Shown: positions 7,521 to 16,111 of the stretch, piece after piece
Numbering within the stretch: the first letter of the stretch is position 1
Layout of the letters: each line of letters begins with the position of its first letter
Source: Bacillus kexueae
GTDB lineage: Bacteria; Bacillota; Bacilli; Bacillales; Aeribacillaceae
Reading direction: 5' to 3'
Assembly (NCBI RefSeq): GCF_022809095.1
Contig: NZ_JALAZE010000006.1
Coordinates: 116,582-180,581 of the forward strand
Length of the DNA stretch: 64,000 bases
The notes under the pieces: model-generated
Databases searched by the model: none
What the model was told of the DNA's origin: nothing
Seen by the model: only the letters and a program-made list of their open reading frames with translations
Translations under genes and position numbers: made by a program

Positions 7521-8973
7521 CTGTCCTTCCTCCCAACTCATGAATTCGTAAAGCTTTCCGAGCAATTTTTCCGGAAGATGTGTGCGGAAAATATTCGACC
7601 TCAACGTACTCTTTCGGACATTTAAATGAAGAGAGTCTACATTTACAATGCTCTTTCACTTTTAATAGAGTTTGTTTGTTCGCACTTTTTTTCCATTTAA
7701 TATAAGCGACCACTTTTTGTCCCCAATATTCATCGTCTATGCCTACGACAACGGTTTCTTCAACTTCTCCAACTTCCTTTATGACTTCTTCTATCTCTTC
7801 AGGATACACGTTCAGACCACCGGTAATAATCATATTTTTCTTTCGTCCGATGATCGTTAACATGCCATTTTCATCCATGTAACCGAGATCTCCAATATTA
7901 GCCCCATGTTTCGTTAAAACTTTTTTCGTTTCGGACTCGTTCTTTACGTAACCAGAGAATAGTAAGTCACTTTGGATTGTAATCTCACCAATTTCTCCAT
8001 TTGGTAATAAATCACCGTGTTCATTTCGAATTTTCACGGTAACAGATGGGAAAGGTTGTCCAACCGTCTTACGGTTGTTCTCTCTAATCTCCTTTGTTGA
8101 ATACGATACAAAGCTTAGTTCAGATGCTCCGTAATACTCAACTAATCGACTGTTCGGAAAGAACGCTTCTACTTTTTTCTCTTGACGCTCTGAAAGTTTG
8201 GCACCTGACGTAAGAATCAGCAACCGATGTTCAATAATTTCGTTCATTTCATTTACAATTGCCTGTAGCATGGTCGGAACTACGTAAAACACATTCGCTT
8301 TGTTCTCTTTCATGAATGTAAGAACTCCAGACGACTTAAATTTCGGCATCAGAAATAAGGTCGCTCCTATATGAAGAGAGTGAATGGCGGCAAAAAGAGA
8401 TAAGGAGTGACAGAGCGGACCAGGTGCCACCACTTGATCATTTCGCCCATATTGAAAGATTTTTTCCGCTTCGTCAAAGCTTCTAAGCCATGAGCGATGA
8501 TTTCGCATAAAGCCTTTTGGCACACCTGTAGAACCAGATGTGAACCCCATATAAAATAACTCTTTGTCATGTTCATTCCAATCAATCGTCTCAGCTCGTC
8601 TAGTAGGTTGGAGTAATGTTTGCACGGAAATGGTTTCCGAACGGTTAAATGAATTACCCGCAATTATTACATCCGGTTTCGTTAATTGAAAGACATGCTG
8701 GCATTCACTTTCCGTCCACTTTGAGTCAAAGGGGATGGCTATCCACCCTAACGTGGTCACTGCAATAAATAACGACAAAAATTCAGGTTCATTCCCAATC
8801 ATTATGCCAATCTTCTTTTGTTTTCCAGTTCCTACAAGAGTCAAAAGATGCTGCTGCATCGTTACGACCTCGTGATAAAATTCTTCATACGTAATCGATC
8901 GCTCTTTCGTTTGTATCGCGACCTTGTTTGGTTGTGTCTTTTGGAATTGTTCAAGCGTTCTACAGATGCCCAC
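7513..8973 (-). CDS. yhfT: Acyl-CoA ligase (AMP-forming), YhfT-like
   Basis: A 486-residue member of the adenylate-forming ANL superfamily. The P-loop-like motif is GFTSGSTGVPKG, the adenosine motif is EYYGASELSF, followed by GDLGYMDENG, and the C-terminal domain has the catalytic lysine region SSGKIARK. It activates a carboxylic acid with ATP and CoA; the substrate is probably a fatty acid. Translation starts at GTG 8971-8973, with GGAGGGG 8 bases before it. It is first in the ligase-thiolase-SDR operon. It sits downstream of bioY as in the BirA-controlled yhfUTS operon of B. subtilis, but a terminator separates it from bioY, so expression may depend on read-through or its own promoter. Confidence 0.85.
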   Translation of the reverse strand: MGICRTLEQFQKTQPNKVAIQTKERSITYEEFYHEVVTMQQHLLTLVGTGKQKKIGIMIGNEPEFLSLFIAVTTLGWIAIPFDSKWTESECQHVFQLTKPDVIIAGNSFNRSETISVQTLLQPTRRAETIDWNEHDKELFYMGFTSGSTGVPKGFMRNHRSWLRSFDEAEKIFQYGRNDQVVAPGPLCHSLSLFAAIHSLHIGATLFLMPKFKSSGVLTFMKENKANVFYVVPTMLQAIVNEMNEIIEHRLLILTSGAKLSERQEKKVEAFFPNSRLVEYYGASELSFVSYSTKEIRENNRKTVGQPFPSVTVKIRNEHGDLLPNGEIGEITIQSDLLFSGYVKNESETKKVLTKHGANIGDLGYMDENGMLTIIGRKKNMIITGGLNVYPEEIEEVIKEVGEVEETVVVGIDDEYWGQKVVAYIKWKKSANKQTLLKVKEHCKCRLSSFKCPKEYVEVEYFPHTSSGKIARKALRIHELGGRTGE

Positions 8974-9049
8974 CTTTTATCCCCTCCAGTTCAATAACCG
9001 CTACATTCGATAATGTTTTTCTAGTATTCCAAATTTCCTTTTGAAAAGT

Positions 9050-9081
9050 ATACAAAAAAAGGCTGCTATTGAAGCAACCTT
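9050..9081 (-). terminator. Terminator or attenuator between bioY and yhfT
   Basis: On the minus strand AAGGTTGCT, a TCAAT loop and AGCAGCCTT form a 9-bp stem (one G-U pair) followed by seven T. It would limit transcription from bioY into the ligase operon. Confidence 0.7.
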
Positions 9082-9083
9082 CC

Positions 9084-9653
9084 TTAAGCCACCTTTTCGT
9101 TAGACATTCCTTTTTTCTGAATAAGTGGATACACCTTCTGGATTTGAAGTGCAATCGTACCGGATAAAACAGCTTTTACTATATCTCCCGGAATGTATGC
9201 TAGAGCAGATGTTGCTGCTTGCATCCATGTTAATTCCGTTACGAACGATAAAAATGTAATTCCACATGCATAAACAACGATAATACCGCCGATTACATTA
9301 TAGATTACCATTTTGAATAATGATAAATGATGAATGCTCTTTTCAACGAGATACCCAATGATAAACGCAGCAATTGGCCAGCTTAATATGTAGCCACCGC
9401 TAGGGCCTAAAATGATGCCAAGTCCACCGCGTCCCCCAGATAATACAGGTGCACCGACTGCGACAAGTAATACAAAGATTAATACACTTAACCCCCCGCG
9501 CTTTGCTCCTAGTACAGCACCCGCTAACATAACACCAAATGTTTGCGCTGTAATCGGTACCGGTGTAAACGGAAGTGTGATTGGTGGTAAAAGCCCTAAA
9601 GAAGCGACAATAGCCGCCATTAATGAAACATACATCATATTACGTAAGTCCAT
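9084..9653 (-). CDS. bioY: Biotin transporter substrate-binding subunit BioY
   Basis: A 189-residue integral membrane protein with about six helices. It has the BioY family signatures PFTPVPITAQTFGVMLAGA and GPSGGYILSWP. BioY is the S component that binds biotin in ECF-type uptake systems. No ECF A or T genes are next to it, which is usual in Firmicutes where the energising module is shared. The ATG is preceded by GGGGGA. The gene stands upstream of an acyl-CoA ligase and thiolase, as B. subtilis yhfU does, and a BirA-like operator is found about 60-90 bases upstream. Biotin-dependent repression is therefore likely. Confidence 0.92.
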   Translation of the reverse strand: MDLRNMMYVSLMAAIVASLGLLPPITLPFTPVPITAQTFGVMLAGAVLGAKRGGLSVLIFVLLVAVGAPVLSGGRGGLGIILGPSGGYILSWPIAAFIIGYLVEKSIHHLSLFKMVIYNVIGGIIVVYACGITFLSFVTELTWMQAATSALAYIPGDIVKAVLSGTIALQIQKVYPLIQKKGMSNEKVA

Positions 9654-9714
9654 CCCAAATCCCCCATTTTTTTATTTTTCTCTTTAATTACAAATATAAA
9701 TAAAATTTTATTGA

Positions 9715-9745
9715 TTGTAAACACATTTTTATTTCTAGTTAACAT
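9715..9745 (-). promoter_or_regulatory. BirA operator candidate upstream of bioY
   Basis: On the minus strand ATGTTAACT and TGTTTACAA stand 13 bases apart. This resembles the Bacillus BirA operator, TTGTTAACC and GGTTAACAA at the same spacing as I remember it. The match is 7 of 9 in each arm and the position before bioY fits. Confidence 0.6.
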
Positions 9746-9905
9746 ATAAACATTGCGTAGTTTTTTTACGCTTTTAATCTGCAAACTTTGTAAAAAGGTG
9801 GATTGGAGAGACTCTTATGTACGAACATGAAGCGACCTATTATGTCACTAGCCATTCTATTAATTATGGATGTTACTGACTATCATTTGTGTTGCGTTTA
9901 AGACG

Positions 9906-9933
9906 AAAGGAGTGCTACTAAAGCACTCCTTTT
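9906..9933. terminator. Bidirectional hairpin at the end of the M50 protease gene
   Basis: AAAGGAGTGCT (9906-9916) pairs with AGCACTCCTTT (9922-9932). The stem overlaps the last base of the protease stop codon. The T tails are short on both strands. Confidence 0.6.
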
Positions 9934-11089
9934 ATAAACTTCCAGGTGGATGTTTTTCCATAATCATTATCCCCCCATAAGCTAGCAAAGCGAATACAGC
10001 AACGATGAGCAAATAGGCAAACAAAGTTAGCCATTTTGTTTTGGCATCAGTTTTATAGTAGGTTTTTAACCTTTTTTGTTCTTCTTTGAGTTTATCAATG
10101 CTATTTTCAATGCGACGATATGCTGCCTCGATATTCGCTTCCTCATAAGGTTCGCCTGTTAAATAATTGATTCGATAATGGTCAGCGAGACGATATTTCT
10201 CAAGAGCAAAGTCGTACTGCACTTCATACATCGCTTGCATTTTGATCTCCGTGTCTTCAATCCAAGGTATTCGTTTTCGTTCCTTTTCTGCTTTCAATTC
10301 CTTCAATTGGTTGACAAGTTTTTCTCTTTCATTTTGTATAGATAAATAGTTTTTTAAGCGCTCATGATATTCTTGTAAATCAAGTTTCATTTTTTCATAG
10401 CCGGCAAGCTTCAATTCACAAAGATCATATAAAAATCCTTCCCGATAGTGCTGAATCCAAGAAAAAACCCCAATCATAAATAGATAAATCAATAAGAAAG
10501 AAGGATCGTAAAAGCAATAAACAAGTAAAATCAAAAGTCCAAAAAACCAAATTTTTGGTGAAAGAGCAGAAATAATTCGCCCTCCATCCAAGGGGGATAA
10601 CGGAATGAGATTGAATAAGTTAAGCAAAGCTCCAAGATACAATACAACGCCCCAGAATGGTGATTGTGTAAAGTAATAGATGATTCCTGCTGGTAATGTC
10701 GCCATTAAACCGAATAAAGGACCTGCGTAAGCAATGTATGATTCATCCTTTGCATTTTTCGGCATTTCCTTCAGTCCAACAACCGCTCCTACAAACGGAA
10801 TAAAAAACGCCGGTGTTGTTGGAACTTTTTTCTTTTTGGCTGCAATTAAATGCCCCATTTCATGTATAAACAATTGATAGATAATCGCTACCCCAAACTT
10901 CCATCCATAAATAACAGCGTAAGCCCATAAAGATAAAAAAATGGTTAAGAGCGATTGAATTTTAGCAATCTTCAACAACCCGATAATCCATTTAAATTTC
11001 CCAGCTAAAAACACTAAAATGATGGCAAGAATAGATGCGCTACCGCGTTTAGAATTTATTCTTTTATTCGTATATTCCAAATCCATCAT
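9932..11089 (-). CDS. Site-2-type (M50) membrane metalloprotease with C-terminal coiled coil
   Basis: A 385-residue membrane protein. The zinc-binding HEMGH is at residues 76-80, and the third metal ligand is in LSPLDGGR (Asp168), as in the S2P/SpoIVFB family. About six helices fill residues 20-215. A long charged coiled-coil region follows (~225-355), then a last transmembrane helix. Family members cut membrane-embedded substrates such as anti-sigma factors; no such partner is adjacent. The added coiled coil and last helix are unusual and may position the enzyme in a complex. GGAGG touches the first ATG, so initiation may instead be at the TTG of codon 4, which is 9 bases from it. Confidence 0.85.
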   Translation of the reverse strand: MMDLEYTNKRINSKRGSASILAIILVFLAGKFKWIIGLLKIAKIQSLLTIFLSLWAYAVIYGWKFGVAIIYQLFIHEMGHLIAAKKKKVPTTPAFFIPFVGAVVGLKEMPKNAKDESYIAYAGPLFGLMATLPAGIIYYFTQSPFWGVVLYLGALLNLFNLIPLSPLDGGRIISALSPKIWFFGLLILLVYCFYDPSFLLIYLFMIGVFSWIQHYREGFLYDLCELKLAGYEKMKLDLQEYHERLKNYLSIQNEREKLVNQLKELKAEKERKRIPWIEDTEIKMQAMYEVQYDFALEKYRLADHYRINYLTGEPYEEANIEAAYRRIENSIDKLKEEQKRLKTYYKTDAKTKWLTLFAYLLIVAVFALLAYGGIMIMEKHPPGSL

Positions 11090-11157
11090 CCTCCGAACTT
11101 CGTATCTATTTACTTAACGATACATGTTCTGAGAATGTTTCACCTTCTACAAAATAT

Positions 11158-11505
11158 TTATCTCCACCTCAAGGCAATAACGAGGCGGCAACAATCTGTA
11201 CTCGATACTTGGGACGAGAATGTAAGGCGTAGCCCATCCGGATTAAAATGGATGTTAATTTTGGATGTCACTCCGATGGAATCAATTAGCCGATTGACCT
11301 CTTCCATGTCAGAAGCTTGCGCTGCATACATTAATTTCTCATCAAATTCCTTCGACTCTGACAGCTTTTGTAATACAACGCTCGCATCCTTCATTAACTT
11401 TTTAGTTTCATTCGCAGATTGGTACAGCAGATTCGGGTCAACAGGCGGGTATTGTCGCATCGGCACATAGTAATATGGATACTGACACGGACACCAATAA
11501 TACAT
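11158..11505 (-). CDS. Conserved hypothetical protein, Tyr/Cys-rich N-terminus
   Basis: A 115-residue protein with an excellent ribosome site (GGAAAGGGG). The first 20 residues are rich in Tyr, Pro and Cys (MYYWCPCQYPYYY), a composition typical of spore-coat associated proteins. The rest is a helical region (SANETKKLMKDASVVLQKL) and a compact C-terminal segment with HFNPDGLRLTF and a Cys-Cys pair before the basic end ALRWR. I remember similar proteins in Bacillaceae but cannot name the family with confidence. A spore-related function is inferred from composition only. It lies between the M50 protease and a small gene, on its own. Confidence 0.7.
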   Translation of the reverse strand: MYYWCPCQYPYYYVPMRQYPPVDPNLLYQSANETKKLMKDASVVLQKLSESKEFDEKLMYAAQASDMEEVNRLIDSIGVTSKINIHFNPDGLRLTFSSQVSSTDCCRLVIALRWR

Positions 11506-11634
11506 ACAAAAGCCCCTTTCCTTTTCTTTCCTTCCATAAACGTATGCACTTCAATGACTCCTTATGAGCAAGTCACACTTTCCAATAGCTAGACATCTGT
11601 TATAAGAGATATAATCATGAAAGGATGAAGGAAT

Positions 11635-11859
11635 GTGACAACTATTGGTTTCGCATGGACTGGGCGGCATGTCGTGTTCGTTCACTGCTATCTGCCTACA
11701 AATACCGTTTTAAAGCTGGACTCAAGCTACCATGCCCCTATCGAACCTCCTTCTTTTCAATGCGCTGAAACTTTATCAAGACTTCTTTCCACCGGATATT
11801 CCCTCGTTTCGATGACATCTGTTACTCCAAATTACGGGCTATTTGTACTTGTTAGGTGA
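11635..11859 (+). CDS. Small hypothetical protein (74 aa)
   Basis: A 74-residue frame starting at GTG 11635, with AAAGGA about 9 bases upstream and a TATAAT at 11610-11615. The product (MTTIGFAWTGRHVVFVH to NYGLFVLVR) has alternating polar and hydrophobic residues suggesting a small beta-rich domain. No membrane helix or signal peptide is present. I know no family. The terminator at 11937 could serve it. It may be a genuine small gene, but evidence beyond the start site is limited. Confidence 0.45.
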   Translation: MTTIGFAWTGRHVVFVHCYLPTNTVLKLDSSYHAPIEPPSFQCAETLSRLLSTGYSLVSMTSVTPNYGLFVLVR

Positions 11860-11936
11860 AGGTGGATTCAAAAGAATCAATTAATCCAAAATATCAAACT
11901 CTTTCACTTTTTAACTTATGATTGAACCAAAAGTAT

Positions 11937-11975
11937 AAAAGGCGCATTCCTTAACTGAGAATTGCGCCTTTTATC
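11937..11975. terminator. Bidirectional terminator
   Basis: AAAAGGCGCA pairs with TGCGCCTTTT, extended by TTC/GAA pairing toward the loop, with A and T tracts on both sides. It can end both the 74-codon gene and the minus-strand gene that stops at 11977. Confidence 0.8.
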
Positions 11976-11976
11976 G

Positions 11977-12852
11977 TTAAAAGGATTTGTTTGGTTTAAT
12001 AACAATTTGGTGATTGACAATTTCCGCAAGATTTTCTTCTAACAGGATTTCTTCTAACGTTAGTTCATTTTCAACGTAATTAAATCCCCCATATTCTCCA
12101 CACCTTTTCTCAGAAACAGTATAATACGTACTATCATACTCGTAACCTTCTCCTGCTATGGAAGATATCCCCGCACTTTGGATACAACTTTGTTCAATCT
12201 CTTGTTTGTTTCCTTGACTATCAATATAAAAATACTTATTCTCGATTAATCCTTCACTTATGGGTAACTGTGTAATGCCATACCCCTTTTCATTTATTTC
12301 TATTAAATTATACTCACCAACTTTTTTTGGAGGCGGAGCATGCGGGATATCGTGAACCACCGTTACTTTTCCTACATATCCATCTGGAATCAAATAATAT
12401 TCATGTGTTTTTTCTTGCCGATCAGGATGCATAAAGTACTTCCATCCAAAAAAACTTAGTGAAAAAAGAATGATGATTGACATTCCATTAATAAAAATGG
12501 TCTTTTTACTTAACTTATGCTGCTTGAAGGATATTTTGTGTGCCTCGTCAATAAGAAAAAAGATAATGGAGCTTACTATAGCGATAATTCCAAAAAAACC
12601 TATAATAAAAGTCGTTAAAAAACCAAATGATACATGAATAATTGCAGCAACGATGAAACGATTTGCATCCATTTTCTTCGTAATGAAATCAGAAAAGAGA
12701 GAGACTGGAATTCCATATAGAAAAATCCCAATTGCTGCAAAAAAAACTGATATTAAAAAGTATGCACTATCCTCATCCAACAAAAAAAGTAATCCTATTA
12801 AAATAAGCGTCAAAAAGGCGGATTTCACCTTATTGAAGAATTTTTTTTTCAA
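11977..12852 (-). CDS. Membrane protein with extracytoplasmic C-terminal domain
   Basis: A 291-residue protein with five predicted helices in residues 12-145 and a soluble C-terminal domain of about 140 residues (YLIPDGYVGKVTVVHDIP, GITQLPISEGLIENKYFY, SEKRCGEYGG). The C-terminal domain resembles the DUF6843-type domains of Bacillus, as I remember them. It has two Cys that could form a disulfide outside the cell. Translation begins at TTG, with GGAGG 8 bases upstream. It is monocistronic. No function is known to me; the layout suggests a membrane-anchored surface protein. Confidence 0.75.
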   Translation of the reverse strand: MKKKFFNKVKSAFLTLILIGLLFLLDEDSAYFLISVFFAAIGIFLYGIPVSLFSDFITKKMDANRFIVAAIIHVSFGFLTTFIIGFFGIIAIVSSIIFFLIDEAHKISFKQHKLSKKTIFINGMSIIILFSLSFFGWKYFMHPDRQEKTHEYYLIPDGYVGKVTVVHDIPHAPPPKKVGEYNLIEINEKGYGITQLPISEGLIENKYFYIDSQGNKQEIEQSCIQSAGISSIAGEGYEYDSTYYTVSEKRCGEYGGFNYVENELTLEEILLEENLAEIVNHQIVIKPNKSF

Positions 12853-13021
12853 AAGAAACGCCTCCTTTACCTTCCTTTAAGTAGCTAAATATACCCTCTC
12901 ACATTTTCTGAAGATTCGTTGCTATCCTGATTTCTATTCATTAAATAGAAATAGGAGAGCTCTATTCAAAAATAGCATTTTCTTCTAAAATAATGTCATA
13001 AAAAGAAAGTGGTGACAACTA

Positions 13022-13675
13022 ATGAACGAAAAACAAATCATTGAAAAAACAGTGGATTATGTACGGAAGGAATTAGAAGGTGAAGGATCCGGTCATGATT
13101 GGTGGCATATTTATCGCGTTTGGAAAAATGCTCTTCACATAAGTGCACATGAAAACGTTGATCAATTTGTCGTTGAAATGGCATCATTACTTCATGATAT
13201 CGGTGATTGGAAATTTCATTACGGAGACGAATCAGTAGGACCTCGCTTAGCTCGCGAGTGGATGACTTCACTCCCTATCGAGGAAGAGAGAATTGCTCAT
13301 ATTTGCTCCATTATTGAGCATTTGTCCTTCAAAGGAGCGGGAACGAAGTCTGTTATGAATACGTTAGAAGGTATGATTGTTCAAGATGCCGACCGATTGG
13401 ATGCCATTGGAGCGATAGGAATTGGACGCGCATTTGCCTACGGAGGATTTGCTCATCAAGAAATGTATAACCCCACCTTTGAGCCGACTTACCACCAGAC
13501 ATTTGAAGAATATAAAAAAGCCAAAACAACGACCATTCACCACTTCTATGAAAAACTGTTATTACTGAAAGATCGAATGAATTTGCCCTCCTCAAAAGCA
13601 ATCGCTGAAAAAAGGCACGCCTACATGGTCGATTTTTTGGAACAATTTTTAAACGAATGGAACGGAAAGGCTTAA
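13022..13675 (+). CDS. HD-domain phosphohydrolase (YpgQ/YedJ type)
   Basis: A 217-residue HD-superfamily hydrolase. The metal-binding residues are visible: GHDWWHIYRV (His25 and His29 region), LLHDIGD (His58-Asp59) and QDADRLDAIG (Asp122/124). The family includes E. coli YedJ and B. subtilis YpgQ, the latter described as a dNTP pyrophosphohydrolase; a house-cleaning role on nucleotides is therefore likely. The start follows AAAGTGGTGACAACTA. The gene is alone, with a decayed small membrane gene behind it. Confidence 0.87.
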   Translation: MNEKQIIEKTVDYVRKELEGEGSGHDWWHIYRVWKNALHISAHENVDQFVVEMASLLHDIGDWKFHYGDESVGPRLAREWMTSLPIEEERIAHICSIIEHLSFKGAGTKSVMNTLEGMIVQDADRLDAIGAIGIGRAFAYGGFAHQEMYNPTFEPTYHQTFEEYKKAKTTTIHHFYEKLLLLKDRMNLPSSKAIAEKRHAYMVDFLEQFLNEWNGKA

Positions 13676-13686
13676 GGCGGATTACA

Positions 13687-13913
13687 ATGACTCAAACCGT
13701 TCTCTCCGTTATAGAAAAATTAGTGGCATCGGTTATCAATTTTTTAGGTTTCTTCACTTCTTTTCCTTTTGAAAGACGGACATACAAACCACTTTCGATT
13801 TAGCCGGGATATTGCTCATTACGAGTGGAATTTTAGAATATGCTCATTTACGAAAATTAAAAGCTACCTTTTACGTCCTAACCGGATTGTTTTTTATCCT
13901 CTTTACCTTTTAA
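13687..13913 (+). pseudogene. Frameshifted small membrane protein gene
   Basis: The ATG at 13687 opens a 38-codon frame ending ERRTYKPLSI and a TAG at 13801. In the next frame (from 13803) the sequence continues LAGILLITSGILEYAHLRK and FYVLTGLFFILFTF to a TAA at 13911. Together they would be a ~75-residue protein with two membrane helices. A frameshift near 13797-13803 breaks it. The final TAA coincides with the first bases of RptA copy 2. Confidence 0.4.
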
Positions 13914-14204
13914 GAAACATACATGATTTTACACTCACACCCCGGACATGAAAATTTATTCTCCCCGGGGTTTCCTTTCTACCATCTACCTATCATGATT
14001 GATCATTCAGCTCATAGGTAATTTTTATTTTCACAGAAAAAGCGCAAGTTCTTAGGCGAAGGGCGCTGGAGGACCTGCGAGGAGGCTTCCGTCTCCACAG
14101 CAGGGCCGAAGCGACCCGAGCTGATGGCGCTTGGAGCTAGACACCAAAAAAAACTGTAAAGAGAATACTTTAACACTTTATTGAACTTAAACTTTCTGTA
14201 ACAA
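13911..14204 (+). repeat. RptA copy 2 (long form)
   Basis: A near-identical long copy of RptA. It begins on the stop codon of the preceding frame and ends CTGTAACAA, 11 bases before the terminator hairpin at 14216. Confidence 0.9.
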
Positions 14205-14215
14205 TAAATAACGTG

Positions 14216-14247
14216 AAACCTAGGAATTTTTTTCCTAGGTTTTTCTT
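14216..14247 (+). terminator. Terminator after RptA copy 2
   Basis: AAACCTAGGAA pairs with TTCCTAGGTTT, followed by TTCTTCTTT on the plus strand. It was probably the terminator of the HD or membrane-protein transcript before the repeat was placed between. Confidence 0.75.
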
Positions 14248-14267
14248 CTTTCCTCACCTATTATCAT

Positions 14268-14282
14268 TGATAATCATTTTCA
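14268..14282 (+). promoter_or_regulatory. Fur box 1
   Basis: TGATAATCATTTTCA matches the Bacillus 7-1-7 Fur box (TGATAATNATTATCA) at all but one position. It overlaps another half-palindrome to its left and ends 9 bases before the -35 box. Confidence 0.8.
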
Positions 14283-14290
14283 ATTTCTTA

Positions 14291-14319
14291 TTGACATCTC
14301 CATTTAATCACGATATAGT
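14291..14319 (+). promoter_or_regulatory. Promoter of the siderophore uptake operon
   Basis: TTGACA (14291-14296), a 17-base spacer and TATAGT (14314-14319) form a strong sigma-A promoter, flanked on both sides by Fur boxes. Confidence 0.85.
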
Positions 14320-14335
14320 TCTAATGTAACGACAT

Positions 14336-14350
14336 TGATAATCATTATCA
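14336..14350 (+). promoter_or_regulatory. Fur box 2
   Basis: TGATAATCATTATCA is a perfect 7-1-7 Fur box just after the expected transcription start and 21 bases before the first codon. Confidence 0.92.
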
Positions 14351-14371
14351 TTAAATAGGAGGCATTCCTTC

Positions 14372-15229
14372 ATGCATCGCCTTTATACTGAGGATTTACA
14401 AGTTGGTTATGGAGATCGGTTAATTGTAAAGGATTTGAGCATTCAAATTCCGGCTAAGAAAATCACGACAATCATTGGCCCTAATGGGTGCGGGAAATCA
14501 ACACTACTTAAAGCTATGTCACGGATTATCCCCCACCAATCTGGTTCAATCGTTTTAGATGGGAAGAATATCTCGTCGATTAATACGAAAGCGTTAGCAC
14601 AAAAAATGGCCATTCTACCACAAACACCTGAAGGTCCTCAAGGATTAACGGTTGGTGAGCTTGTTTCTTATGGACGTTATCCGTATCAACGTGGGTTCGG
14701 GCGTTTAACCAAGAAAGATTATGGAGTCATTGAGTGGGCTATGGAATCCACCGGAACACTCGATTTTAAATATGCACCGATTGATTCCCTTTCAGGAGGA
14801 CAACGACAGCGGGTATGGATTGCTATGGCTCTTGCTCAAGAGACTGAGATGATTTTCCTTGATGAGCCAACTACTTATTTAGATATGGCCCACCAGCTCG
14901 AAGTGCTAGAGCTTCTAGCGAATTTAAACCAAAAAGAAGAACGAACCATTGTCATGGTGCTCCACGATTTAAACCATGCTGCTCGGTTTTCTGACTACAT
15001 TATTGCCTTAAAAGATGGCCAAATCGTTAAGGCAGGGACAAGCGAAGAAGTCATTACACAAGAAGTTCTTCGCAAAGTGTTTCAAATCGACGCTTTAATC
15101 GGTCGTGATCCAAGAACCAATAAACCGATGTGTATGACTTATCATTTACTTAAAGGAGAGGAACAACATGAAACTACTATTCAAGAAAGCAATGATTCCC
15201 TTTACGCTCTTACTAGTTCTCATTCTTAG
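14372..15229 (+). CDS. Iron-siderophore ABC transporter ATPase (FhuC-like)
   Basis: A 285-residue ATPase of the FecE/FhuC type. Walker A GPNGCGKS is at residues 36-43; SYGRYPYQ, the signature LSGGQRQR, Walker B MIFLDEPT and the switch His (VLHDLNHA) follow. It powers import of ferric siderophore through the two permeases downstream. GGAGG precedes the ATG. Its frame runs 62 bases into the binding-protein gene, which adds about 20 nonconserved residues to the C-terminus; this overlap is longer than usual. Two Fur boxes and a sigma-A promoter upstream show iron repression. Confidence 0.92.
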   Translation: MHRLYTEDLQVGYGDRLIVKDLSIQIPAKKITTIIGPNGCGKSTLLKAMSRIIPHQSGSIVLDGKNISSINTKALAQKMAILPQTPEGPQGLTVGELVSYGRYPYQRGFGRLTKKDYGVIEWAMESTGTLDFKYAPIDSLSGGQRQRVWIAMALAQETEMIFLDEPTTYLDMAHQLEVLELLANLNQKEERTIVMVLHDLNHAARFSDYIIALKDGQIVKAGTSEEVITQEVLRKVFQIDALIGRDPRTNKPMCMTYHLLKGEEQHETTIQESNDSLYALTSSHS

Positions 15230-16091
15230 TGCCTGCACAAGCAATGAAGGGCAGTCTACCGAATCAACAAACGAAACAAGCGAAACGATTACGTACCAAT
15301 CAGAAAACGGACCTGTTGAGGTACCTAGCGATCCACAACGTGTCATCGTATTATCCTCATTTGCCGGAAATGTAATGGCGTTAGATGTCAACTTAGTCGG
15401 CGTGGATGCATGGTCGAAAATGAATCCGCGCTGGGAAGAAGACTTAAAAGACGTGGAAGAAGTATCTGATGAAAATATTGAAAAAATTATTGAGCTAAAT
15501 CCAGACTTAATTATCGGTCTATCTTCCATTCAAAACGTAGATAAATTGAGTGAAATTGCTCCAACAGTTACGTTTACATATGGTAAGTATGATTACCTTG
15601 AACAGCATATCGAAATTGGAAAACTACTAAACAAAGAAGAAGAAGCAACCGCTTGGGTAGAAGAATTTAAGAAACAAACTGCAGAAGTCGGACAACAAAT
15701 TAAAGAGAAAATTGGTGAAGAAGCTACAGTATCCGTCATCGAAAACTTTGACAAACAATTATATGTTTTCGGTGATAACTGGGGACGAGGAACAGAAATT
15801 CTTTATCAAGCGATGGGCTTAAACATGCCAGAGAAAGTGAAGGAAATGGCTCTTGAACCGGGCTACTATGCTCTTTCGACAGAAGTATTACCAGAGTTTG
15901 CGGGCGATTATATGATCATAAGTAAAAACCCGGATACTGATAATTCATTCCAAGAAACAGAAACATACAAAAACATCCCAGCTGTCCAAAACAACCGTGT
16001 ATTCGAAGTTAATGCAAAAGAATTCTACTTTAATGATCCATTAACACTTGAGTTCCAACTAGAATTCTTTGAAAATGCTTTTTTACAATAA
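15168..16091 (+). CDS. Hydroxamate-siderophore-binding lipoprotein (FhuD/YxeB-like)
   Basis: A 307-residue cluster-8 substrate-binding lipoprotein. The signal peptide ends in a lipobox, LSAC, with the lipid-modified Cys at 23. The motif FGDNWGRGTEILYQAMGL and EVLPEFAGDYMII resemble YxeB/FhuD-type proteins that bind ferrioxamine or ferrichrome, more than the bacillibactin-binding FeuA. It acts outside the membrane and hands its ligand to the permease pair. The GGAGAGG ribosome site lies inside the end of the ATPase gene. The exact siderophore is an inference from resemblance. Confidence 0.88.
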   Translation: MKLLFKKAMIPFTLLLVLILSACTSNEGQSTESTNETSETITYQSENGPVEVPSDPQRVIVLSSFAGNVMALDVNLVGVDAWSKMNPRWEEDLKDVEEVSDENIEKIIELNPDLIIGLSSIQNVDKLSEIAPTVTFTYGKYDYLEQHIEIGKLLNKEEEATAWVEEFKKQTAEVGQQIKEKIGEEATVSVIENFDKQLYVFGDNWGRGTEILYQAMGLNMPEKVKEMALEPGYYALSTEVLPEFAGDYMIISKNPDTDNSFQETETYKNIPAVQNNRVFEVNAKEFYFNDPLTLEFQLEFFENAFLQ

Positions 16092-16111
16092 AATCGGAAA
16101 GATGATTAGAT

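Noticed and set aside
9815..9903. Small frame MKRPIMSLAILLIM with a possible frameshift
   Set aside because: About 24 codons with no clear ribosome site for this frame; too short and broken to support as a gene.
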